NCBI GenBank assembly: GCA_964551295.1
Contig: CAZKDJ010000128.1
Location: 1-12,102 of the forward strand
Reading direction: 5' to 3'
Source: JAFGED01 sp964551295
GTDB taxonomy: Bacteria > Chloroflexota > Anaerolineae > B4-G1
DNA length: 12,102 nt
Of this stretch, positions 5,038 through 11,849 are shown in pieces. Numbering within the stretch: the first letter of the stretch is position 1; the number at the start of each line of letters is the position of its first letter. The notes beneath the pieces are model-generated. The model saw only the letters and a program-made list of their open reading frames with translations, searched no databases and had not been told where the DNA came from. The position numbers and the translations under genes were made by a program.

Positions 5038-6969
5038 TTACTGCTTCCGACGCCGGCTAGCCACGACGCCGGCGACCAACAGCCCACCCAGCAGCAGCCC
5101 GCCCAGGGGCAGGCTGGAGGTGCCACCATCGGGCGTCCCGGCGGCGTTTCCCAGGGCGGTGAGGCGCGCCTCCAGGTCGGCGTTCTGCTGCTCCAGCGCC
5201 GCGATCCGGGCGTCCTGTTCCTCGATGGTTTCGGCCAGGGCCTGGTTTTCGGCGTCCAGCGCCTTGACCGCCTCGATCATGTACGCGTTGTAATCGTGGG
5301 GAAAGTAGAGCGCCTTGGCCTTTTCGCCTGCGGGAATCAACGCCGCGTCGCTCCCCTGCGGCTCGCGCTCCTCGACCCAGTCGGGGAACACCTCTTCCAC
5401 GTCCTGGGCGATCAGCCCGGCCCGCGTGCCGGCGCTGTGCTCCTCTGGATTGATCCACTCGAAGGTGACGCCCTGCAACTGGTTGAGTACGTCGAGCGCG
5501 CGTTGTCCGTCGATAGGTTCGATGTTCTCTTTCAACCTTGCGTCGGAGGAATCGGACCACGATCCACCCCCCGGTTTACCGGCAGTGCCATTGACATGTA
5601 ATTTGTAACCCGGACTCGTCGTTCCGATGCCGACGTTGCCGCTTCCATTGAAGTAACTATTAGCCCCAGCGTGAATTAAAACATCGCTATTTCCACTAGT
5701 GTCTCTAATGTACATTGCTCCATCACCACCGCCACTTTGAAAGAATGAGAATAGTTTGACATCATCTGATGCTGTCAGTCTCATTATGTCATTCAACCCT
5801 GCTGTGGAAACTTTAGCTTCTAAAGGTGCCCCCGGCGACGCCGTCCCGATGCCGACGTTGCCGCCATCTTGAACCACAAACAGCGAGTCACTTCCCGGCT
5901 TGACCTCGAACGCCCCAGCCGGCGACCACGTCCCGATTCCCACCCGGCCGTCGGACTTGAGGGTCAACAGACTACTGGGCGCGCCGGGCTGGATCCTGAA
6001 GGGCAGCTTGGAACCGTTGGTGGCGTCGCGGATGAAAAAGTTGGACTCGTTGCCCGCCACGTCCCACGTCTGGGGTGTCCACCCGCCGGAGCTATCCTGC
6101 TCCAGGCGCACGCTGGGCGTATCCGAATCCTTGATGTGCAGCTCCACCACCGGCGTGGAGGTGCCCAGGCCCACCCGGCCATAGTCCTCGACATAGAGGG
6201 AATGGCTCGGCGCGCCGGCCTCGATCCGGAACGGTGAGGTCCCATCGTCCGCGTCATCGATGGAGAAATACGAGGCCCCGCCGTTGGTGGAATCGTTTAT
6301 CGTGATGCGCCAGTTGTTGGTCGGGTAGCTGGCCGTGTAGCTGGTGTCGTTAAAGTAAATGCGCAGGTTGTGCTCTTTGAGGATTTGGGTGTCAAACCCA
6401 AACGATTCGCCATTCTGGCAATCAAAGCCGACGCACAGGCTGCCCGTGATGATCACGTCATCGTAGTGCAGAACGTCTGCAGGAGCAAGGTCGGCTGCCA
6501 TATCCTCCTTCGCGCTTTCCGCTACGTCTTGAGTGACGAAACTCCCGTCGAGGATGGAGAAACTCCCCGAAGAAACGATCGCGTCTTCGCCGGTTGCCGG
6601 CTCGATGCCTCTTTTTTCCTCGTCGATCCGGGGTTTGCTATCAAGATCGCCCACGGGCAAAAGCTGGAGTTCGTACGTATAGAGACCATCCGGGAGTGGC
6701 CTGCCCCCACGATAAGGCCTGAAGGTGGGACGATCGCCGGCCCGGTACGTCTTTTGATGATAAAAGTCCGGCCCGGAAATCGTGAGCACCATCCCGCTAT
6801 TCTCGACGTGGGGCGTCCAGGTGATGCGCTTTTCCGTGATGGTGATGGCCACGTTATCATCCTGCACCGTTGCCGCTGCGCTCCCGACCGAAGCCGTGCT
6901 CCCCAGCAATGTGAGTAGTGTGACAAGAACCAGGGCAACTACCTTGCGTGTATTCCATTTCCCTTTCAT
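5038..6969 (-). CDS. secreted tail-fibre-like protein with S74 chaperone/autoprotease domain and C-terminal anchor
   Basis: 643 residues. A signal peptide spans about 1-32 (VVALVLVTLLTLLGS core, cleavage near SAA). Next comes a beta-rich N-terminal domain (36-140) ending in VSSGSFSILDG. Fibre-like repeats with VG(L/I)GT start near residues 266, 343, 372 and 446. The S74 endosialidase-type intramolecular chaperone begins with SSDARLKENI (474-483). Ser475 and Lys480 have the spacing of the known Ser/Lys self-cleavage dyad, and AGLIAQDVEEVFPDW (517-531) is the second family motif. A coiled coil (about 565-606) leads to LPLGG, a hydrophobic stretch (622-637) and RRRKQ, which look like a membrane or wall anchor. 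S74 domains trimerise fibres and then cut themselves off. The start ATG has GGAGG about 8 nt upstream. It is probably a surface-displayed trimeric stalk. Residues 381-443 are coded by AT-richer DNA. Confidence 0.85.
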   Translation of the reverse strand: MKGKWNTRKVVALVLVTLLTLLGSTASVGSAAATVQDDNVAITITEKRITWTPHVENSGMVLTISGPDFYHQKTYRAGDRPTFRPYRGGRPLPDGLYTYELQLLPVGDLDSKPRIDEEKRGIEPATGEDAIVSSGSFSILDGSFVTQDVAESAKEDMAADLAPADVLHYDDVIITGSLCVGFDCQNGESFGFDTQILKEHNLRIYFNDTSYTASYPTNNWRITINDSTNGGASYFSIDDADDGTSPFRIEAGAPSHSLYVEDYGRVGLGTSTPVVELHIKDSDTPSVRLEQDSSGGWTPQTWDVAGNESNFFIRDATNGSKLPFRIQPGAPSSLLTLKSDGRVGIGTWSPAGAFEVKPGSDSLFVVQDGGNVGIGTASPGAPLEAKVSTAGLNDIMRLTASDDVKLFSFFQSGGGDGAMYIRDTSGNSDVLIHAGANSYFNGSGNVGIGTTSPGYKLHVNGTAGKPGGGSWSDSSDARLKENIEPIDGQRALDVLNQLQGVTFEWINPEEHSAGTRAGLIAQDVEEVFPDWVEEREPQGSDAALIPAGEKAKALYFPHDYNAYMIEAVKALDAENQALAETIEEQDARIAALEQQNADLEARLTALGNAAGTPDGGTSSLPLGGLLLGGLLVAGVVASRRRKQ

Positions 6970-7072
6970 CGCTATTTCCTCCCTATTCGATCTCGTATGG
7001 TCTTCTCATTAACCTTAGATTTTACCGCCGGAGAACCTTTCCAGGCGTATGCCAACGTTTGTTGATTGGACG

Positions 7073-7561
7073 TCAACCTGCTTCATCAGCCAGCTGAAAG
7101 ATAATCTCGTAGGTATGATGCGCCAAGCGAAACTGCAATGCGTTCAGATGATCCAGCAAAGGCCGAATTTCTGTGACGAGTCCGGCATTTTTCGCATCCA
7201 ATAGCAATCCCAATGTGCCAGTAAAGTGCAAGCCCAGCGTTTCGGCTATCTGTCTTGCGACCCCGTCATCCAATACAGCAACAGCTTCTGGCATCTCCAG
7301 CGTCAACATCAGTACCTCAGTCTCTCCTGGTCCGAGATGGGCGACTAGCGGCAAGGCGATCTCACTAGCTGGATGTCGGATTGTCATCCAATTCAACGTC
7401 TCAATATCGAGCAAACTTATACCCAGAGACCGCCCCACCGCGAGTTCTTCCACTACAACAGGTGGTACGAATATCCGTTCTCCCAGAGCAGGCAGAATCT
7501 GCAAAAGACCCAACTGATACAAGTACTGGATAGGCGATGTGTCGCAGATCAGATCAGACAA
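7073..7561 (-). CDS. DUF3368 PIN-like toxin of a type II toxin-antitoxin pair
   Basis: 162 residues, beginning MSDLICDTSPIQYLYQLGLL. PIN-fold proteins are metal-dependent ribonucleases with a cluster of acidic residues. Here the candidates are Asp7 (CDTSP), Glu39 in VVVEEL, Glu80 or Glu82 in GPGETE, and Asp98/Asp99 in VLDDGVAR. The GTLGLLLDAKNAG segment (115-127) is characteristic of DUF3368. The start is a TTG at 7561-7559 with GGAGAG 7 nt upstream, inside the end of the antitoxin gene. The 8-nt overlap suggests coupled translation, so toxin output depends on antitoxin translation. All expected acidic positions appear present, so it is probably active. The RNA target is unknown. Confidence 0.85.
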   Translation of the reverse strand: MSDLICDTSPIQYLYQLGLLQILPALGERIFVPPVVVEELAVGRSLGISLLDIETLNWMTIRHPASEIALPLVAHLGPGETEVLMLTLEMPEAVAVLDDGVARQIAETLGLHFTGTLGLLLDAKNAGLVTEIRPLLDHLNALQFRLAHHTYEIIFQLADEAG

Positions 7562-7805
7562 GCCGGGTCTCTCCTGCCAATTGTTCTTCGGTCAGACAAA
7601 AAGTATCTACGTCATACTCGGCCAGACGGGAGAGAAAGACTACACGGGGCACGCCCGCCAATCGCGCGGCGGCGCCGGAGGAGAGCTGCCCCAACTCGAA
7701 CAGCTTTGCTGCAGCGGCCATTCGTACCGTCTCTCCGGCCTTGTCCAGAGGCGCCCGGAGTCCCAACAAGGCTTCACTAGGAATCTTCAAAACAGTCTGA
7801 TGCAT
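7554..7805 (-). CDS. UPF0175-family antitoxin
   Basis: 83 residues with the UPF0175 layout: a short N-terminal strand (VLKIPSEAL), a helix (ETVRMAAAAKLFELGQ, about 25-40), a helix-turn-helix-like segment LSSGAAARLAGVPRVVFLSRL (41-61), and an acidic tail YDVDTFCLTEEQL. Members are small DNA-binding antitoxins that pair with DUF3368 PIN toxins, as here. The ATG at 7805-7803 follows GGAGGAG with a short 5-nt spacing. The stop overlaps the toxin start by 8 nt. A small perfect palindrome just upstream (7816-7827) may be its own operator. Repression of its own promoter and binding of the toxin are inferred from the family. Confidence 0.8.
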   Translation of the reverse strand: MHQTVLKIPSEALLGLRAPLDKAGETVRMAAAAKLFELGQLSSGAAARLAGVPRVVFLSRLAEYDVDTFCLTEEQLAGETRLV

Positions 7806-7815
7806 ATTCTCCTCC

Positions 7816-7827
7816 GTAGATTTCTAC
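7816..7827. promoter_or_regulatory. palindrome upstream of the antitoxin gene, possible operator
   Basis: GTAGA TT TCTAC is a perfect 5-bp inverted repeat directly before the GGAGGAG ribosome binding site of the antitoxin. Antitoxins commonly bind such palindromes to repress their own operon. It is short enough to occur by chance. Confidence 0.25.
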
Positions 7828-7859
7828 AAGCCCGTATGCTGTGCCGTTACCCCACCCAA

Positions 7860-7881
7860 CCTCCCCCTCCGAAGGGGAAGG
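7860..7881. repeat. REP-like palindrome 3' of the GEVED gene
   Basis: On the minus strand CCTTCCCCT, loop TCGG, AGGGGGAGG forms a 9-bp stem with one G-T pair, followed by TTGGGTGGGGT. This CCTTCGGAGGGGGAGGTTGGG style is familiar as a dispersed intergenic palindrome in several GC-rich phyla. It lies 11 nt past the stop of the 1280-residue protein and could act as a terminator or mRNA-stability element, though no U-tract follows. One copy in the window. Confidence 0.5.
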
Positions 7882-7892
7882 AACCAGCCGTG

Positions 7893-10800
7893 CTATCTCT
7901 TTCCATATCGCCCCACCGGCACCACATCCGCCGTGGATGGATAGCTGCGCACGATCAGCGGCAGGCGGCAGACAGGGGCCAGGATGGCCACCCGGTAGTC
8001 CTCGACTTCTCCATCCGGCGCCGCGCCTGTAGGTTCCACTACGCCGCTGGTGGTGCAGCGGAAACGGGCGTAGGTGTCACCCCGCTCCGCACCTGCCGGA
8101 ACCGCAAAGGTCAAGGAATTGACGCCGGGTGTGAGCAGCTGCCCGCCGGGGAAGAGACTCTCGCCCCCATCGTTCCAGTCACCATCGGCGTTGAAATCGA
8201 CCCACGCGCTCAGCGTGCAGGCCCCGCCGGCCACCACCTCGACCGCCGCCGCCTTCCCGGCCAGGATAGGACTGAGGAAGGTCACGCCGTCCTCGTCGTC
8301 GCCCTGAGTGCAAACGCCAAAGGCCGGTTGGGTGGCGTTCGCGTCGTCGCCGTCGGCAGCAATGGTGGGTTGGCCGTCCCCCTCTGCGTCCACGCAACTG
8401 CCCAGATAGACGCCGTTGCCCAGGGCGTGGCTGGGACCGTTGACTTCCAAGGAGGTCGGATACGGTTCCGGCGCGTCGCCCCAGTCCAGCGAAACGCCGA
8501 CATGCACCCGGTAGTCCTCCACCTCGCCGTCCGGCGCCGGGCCGGCGAACGCCACTGCGCCAACAGTCGTGCAGCGGAAGCGAGCGTGAGTCAGGCCTTC
8601 CACCGCACCGGCCGGGACCGCAAAGTTCAGGTTGTTCGTCCCGGCCACGAGTGACTGACCAACTGGGAACAGGCTCTCACCAGGGTCCGTCCAATCCCCA
8701 TCGGCATTGAAATCGACCCACGCGCTCAACGTGCAGTCCGCGCTGGCTACCACCTCGACGCCCGCCTGCTGGCCTGCAAGCAAGTTGCTCGTAAACGTCA
8801 CGCCGTCCTCGTCATCGTCGTCCGCGCAGGTGCCAAAGACCGGGGCCCCGGCGCTTGTGTCGTCGCCGTTGGCAGCGGCGGTGGGCTGGCCATCCCCCTC
8901 CGCGTCCACGCAACTACCTAGGTAGACGTCGCTGCCCAACATGTGGCTTGCTCCTCCGCTTGCCATGAGGGTGAGGTAGTTGGCGTCTGGTGCGTCGCCA
9001 AAGTCGATCGGAGGACCGATGACGACCCGGTAATCTTCAACTTCGCCGTCCGATGCTTCGCCGGTGGGTCCCACGGCGCCATCGGTCGTGCAGCGGAACC
9101 GGGCGTAGGTCGTGTCCTGGACCGCTCCCACCGGAACCTCAAAGCTTAGCGGGTTGAGTCCTGCCGTAACGGGCTCGCCACTTGGGAACAAGCTCTCGCC
9201 TCCATCCAACCAGTCGCCATCGCCGTTAAAATCCACCCACCCGCTCAACGTGCAGGCCGCGTGGGCTCTCACGACGATTTTTGTCGTTCCACCGGGGTAC
9301 AATGGAGTCACAAAGCCCACGCCATCCTCGTCGCTATCGCGTATACAGGATCCATAGACCGGGCTGCCGATACTCAGGTCGTCGCCGGTTGCGGTGGCCG
9401 TGGGCTGGCCGTCCGACTCGGCATCCACGCAGGCACCCAGGTAAACGTCGCTCCCCAGCACGTGACTGGCGCCGGCGCTTGCCAGCAGGGTGGGGTAGCC
9501 GGGGTCCGGTGCATCGCCCAGATCCAGGTGATGGCCAATACTCACCCGGTAGTCCTCCACCTCGCCATTCGGGGCCGGTCCATCAAACGACAGCGCACCG
9601 CCGGTCGTGCAGCGGAAGCGGGCGTGGGTAAATCCCTCTGCTGCGCCTGCCGGGACCGTAAAGTTCAACACATTCGGGCCGGCTGCGAGTGATTGACCGC
9701 TAGGGAACAGGTCTTCACCGGCGTCGGTCCAGTCGCCATCGGCGTTAAAATCGACCCACGCGCTCAGCGTGCAGGCTGCGTTGGCCACTACTTCGACCTC
9801 CGCCGTCTCACCGGCGAGCAGGTCGGTGGTAAAGGCCACGCCATCCTCGTCATCGTTCTCTGTGCAGGTGCCAAAGACGGGGCTTCCGGCATTCACGTCG
9901 TCGTCGTTTGCAGCGAAGGCCGGCTGGCCGTCGAACTCGGCATCCACGCAGGCGCCCAGGTAGACGTCGCTCCCCAGGACGTGACTGGCCCCCGTATTGG
10001 TTATCAAGGTCGCGTAGGTCGGATCCGGCGCATCGCCGAAATCCAGCGGCGGACCGAGCCGCACCCGGTAGTCCTCGACCTCGCCATCCGAGGCAAGGCC
10101 GACAGGTCCATCCACAACATCTGTCGTGCAGCGGAAACGGGCGTAGGTTGGCCCTTCTGCGACCTCTCCCGGAAGCGTAAAGCTCAGTGTATTGGTTCCC
10201 GACACAATGGGCCGACCACCGGGGAACAACTCCTCCTCAGTATCCCACCAATCGCCATCGGCGTCAAAGTCGACCCACGCGCTCAGCGTGCAATCTGCGT
10301 TGGCCATCACTTCGATCTCTGCCACCTCGCCGGCGAGCAGGTCGGTGGTAAAGACCACGCCATCCTCGTCATCGTTCTCCGTGCAGGCGCCAAAGACGGG
10401 GCTTCCGGCATTCACGTCGTCGCCGTTTGCGGCGAGTGTGGGCTGACCGTCGAGCTCGGCGTCCACACAGGCGCCCAGGTAGATGTCGCTCCCCAGGGCG
10501 TGGGCCGCCCCTCCGCTCGTTTCCAGCGTTGGATAGTCCGGATCCGGTGCATCGCCGAAATCCAGCGGTGGGCCGAGCCGCACCCGATAGTCCTCCACCT
10601 CTCCGTCGGAGGCATAGCCGTCAGGCCAGTTAACAACCTCGGTTGCGCAGCGGAAACGAGCGTAGGACAACCCCGGCGCTACGTACAGTGGCACCGAGAA
10701 GGAGACCAAGTTCTCCCCTGGCGCAATAAGCCGGCCGTTGAGGAACAACTCCTCTGTCTCATCCCACCAATCGCCGTCGGCGTTGAAATCGATCCACCCG

Positions 10801-11735
10801 GTCAAGGTGCAGGTATAGTTAGCCGTTACCGAGATCGATCCCGTACTACCGGCGAGCAGGTCGGTCATAAATTCCACCCCGTCCTCGTCGTCGCCGTACT
10901 CGCAGGTGCCATAGACGGCACTGCTACCGTTCACGTCGTCGCCGTTCGCCGTCGCCGTCGGCTGGCCGTCCAACTCTGCGTCCACGCAGCTACCCAGGTA
11001 CACGTCGCTTCCCAGGTAGTGGTACGCGCCCGCGACTTCCACCCCGTACAGTGTCAAGTAAGGCGGGTCCGGCGCGTCCCCAAGATCCATCTCACTGGTG
11101 ATCGTCACGGCATAGTCCTCGACCTCGCCATCCGAGGCTTCGCCAGTATAGGACACCGGTCCATCGGTGGTACAGCGGAAGCGAGCGTGGGTGGAGCCAC
11201 CTTTGACGTTCGAGGGAATCGTGAAGGTAAGGGGGTTGGCCCCGGCCACGAGGGCCTGACCGCCGGGGAACAGGTCGTCGCCCGCGTCCGCCCAATCGCC
11301 ATCGCTGTCAAAGTCCAACCACGCGCTCAACGTGCAGGCTTCGTTCGCCTCTACGATGATGTCCGCCGTCTGGCCCCTGAACAGCGGCGACACAAAGGTC
11401 ACCCCGTCCTCGTCGCTGCCGTGCGCGCATGTGCCATATACCGGGAAGCCGGCATGCGTGTCGTCACCGTCCGCATCAACTGTGGGCTGCCCGTCCGGCT
11501 CTGCATCGACGCAGGCACCCAGGTAGACGTCGCTCCCCAGGTTGTGGCGCGCTCCGTTGCTGGTGGACGTCGTTGAATAGGTACCGGCGGCATCCCCCCA
11601 GTCCTGGTAAACCTGGAGCGAGGCCGACGCAATCGGGGGATCGCTCGCGGCCACGGCCACCAGGGTCAGCAGCAGTGGAATGAGTACAAGCACCCACGGA
11701 TAACAAACTCGTTTGGTCCATCGTCTAGTTTGCAT
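7893..11735 (-). CDS. giant secreted protein with seven tandem GEVED repeats
   Basis: 1280 residues. An Arg/Lys-rich start and hydrophobic core WVLVLIPLLLTLVAVAA give a signal peptide of about 35-38 residues. Seven repeats follow, starting near residues 45, 216, 392, 565, 738, 911 and 1084, with a period of about 173. Each runs D(W/L/F)GDAP, LGSDVYLGACVDAE, DGQPT, a DDEDGV loop, CTLSAWVDFNADGDW, YARFRCTT and SDGEVEDYRV. The GEVED module occurs in large bacterial surface or extracellular proteins. Each repeat holds four cysteines (CVDAE, G(T/A/S/V)C, CTL, FRC), probably two disulfides, and the DFNADGDW loop resembles a calcium site. The tail VCRLPLIVRSY has no membrane anchor. The ATG at 11735 follows AAAGGGG. 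It is probably an extracellular adhesin or coat protein; ligand unknown. No enzymatic domain is visible. Confidence 0.88.
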   Translation of the reverse strand: MQTRRWTKRVCYPWVLVLIPLLLTLVAVAASDPPIASASLQVYQDWGDAAGTYSTTSTSNGARHNLGSDVYLGACVDAEPDGQPTVDADGDDTHAGFPVYGTCAHGSDEDGVTFVSPLFRGQTADIIVEANEACTLSAWLDFDSDGDWADAGDDLFPGGQALVAGANPLTFTIPSNVKGGSTHARFRCTTDGPVSYTGEASDGEVEDYAVTITSEMDLGDAPDPPYLTLYGVEVAGAYHYLGSDVYLGSCVDAELDGQPTATANGDDVNGSSAVYGTCEYGDDEDGVEFMTDLLAGSTGSISVTANYTCTLTGWIDFNADGDWWDETEELFLNGRLIAPGENLVSFSVPLYVAPGLSYARFRCATEVVNWPDGYASDGEVEDYRVRLGPPLDFGDAPDPDYPTLETSGGAAHALGSDIYLGACVDAELDGQPTLAANGDDVNAGSPVFGACTENDDEDGVVFTTDLLAGEVAEIEVMANADCTLSAWVDFDADGDWWDTEEELFPGGRPIVSGTNTLSFTLPGEVAEGPTYARFRCTTDVVDGPVGLASDGEVEDYRVRLGPPLDFGDAPDPTYATLITNTGASHVLGSDVYLGACVDAEFDGQPAFAANDDDVNAGSPVFGTCTENDDEDGVAFTTDLLAGETAEVEVVANAACTLSAWVDFNADGDWTDAGEDLFPSGQSLAAGPNVLNFTVPAGAAEGFTHARFRCTTGGALSFDGPAPNGEVEDYRVSIGHHLDLGDAPDPGYPTLLASAGASHVLGSDVYLGACVDAESDGQPTATATGDDLSIGSPVYGSCIRDSDEDGVGFVTPLYPGGTTKIVVRAHAACTLSGWVDFNGDGDWLDGGESLFPSGEPVTAGLNPLSFEVPVGAVQDTTYARFRCTTDGAVGPTGEASDGEVEDYRVVIGPPIDFGDAPDANYLTLMASGGASHMLGSDVYLGSCVDAEGDGQPTAAANGDDTSAGAPVFGTCADDDDEDGVTFTSNLLAGQQAGVEVVASADCTLSAWVDFNADGDWTDPGESLFPVGQSLVAGTNNLNFAVPAGAVEGLTHARFRCTTVGAVAFAGPAPDGEVEDYRVHVGVSLDWGDAPEPYPTSLEVNGPSHALGNGVYLGSCVDAEGDGQPTIAADGDDANATQPAFGVCTQGDDEDGVTFLSPILAGKAAAVEVVAGGACTLSAWVDFNADGDWNDGGESLFPGGQLLTPGVNSLTFAVPAGAERGDTYARFRCTTSGVVEPTGAAPDGEVEDYRVAILAPVCRLPLIVRSYPSTADVVPVGRYGKR
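7980..11603 (-). repeat. seven tandem coding repeats of about 519 bp
   Basis: The units span roughly 11603-11091, 11090-10563, 10562-10044, 10043-9525, 9524-9006, 9005-8487 and 8486-7980. GEVEDY starts at residues 203, 378, 551, 724, 897, 1070 and 1242, giving periods of 175, 173, 173, 173, 173 and 172 residues. Units 3 and 4 are the closest pair: 10330-10498 and 9811-9979 differ at about 14 of 169 positions by eye. The first and last units are the most diverged at their outer ends, as expected for arrays that grow by internal duplication. Confidence 0.85.
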
Positions 11736-11797
11736 TTGATTCCCCTTTACTCGTATCGACCTACGTTCAGCCAGTTTCCCTCTCTAGTCACAGGTTT

Positions 11798-11826
11798 CAC
11801 CGATTCTTTTTCTGTGTCAATCGGTG
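11798..11826 (-). promoter_or_regulatory. inverted repeat and possible -35 box upstream of the GEVED gene
   Basis: CACCGATT (11798-11805) and its exact complement at 11819-11826 form an 8-bp stem with a 13-nt loop. On the minus strand it lies 20 nt past the toxin-fragment stop and 63 nt before the GEVED-protein ATG. A perfect TTGACA (11820-11815) is embedded in it, but no good -10 box is found 16-18 nt further on. It may be a weak terminator for the toxin gene or an operator for the surface-protein gene. Confidence 0.35.
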
Positions 11827-11849
11827 CCATCGTCTGCAGCAACACTTAC

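Noticed and set aside
7539..8654. 371-codon open frame on the plus strand
   Set aside because: It runs antisense across the toxin, the antitoxin, a palindromic repeat and the GEVED C-terminus. The product is low-complexity and Arg/Gly-rich with no domain.
9693..11576. 627-codon open frame on the plus strand
   Set aside because: It lies antisense to the GEVED gene. Its residue pattern repeats in step with that array, it has no convincing ribosome binding site, and it resembles no known family. It is a shadow of GC-rich repetitive coding DNA.
7980..11603. regularly spaced repeats that could suggest a CRISPR-like array
   Set aside because: The period is about 519 bp, the units are coding and diverged, and there are no short direct repeats with unique spacers or cas genes.
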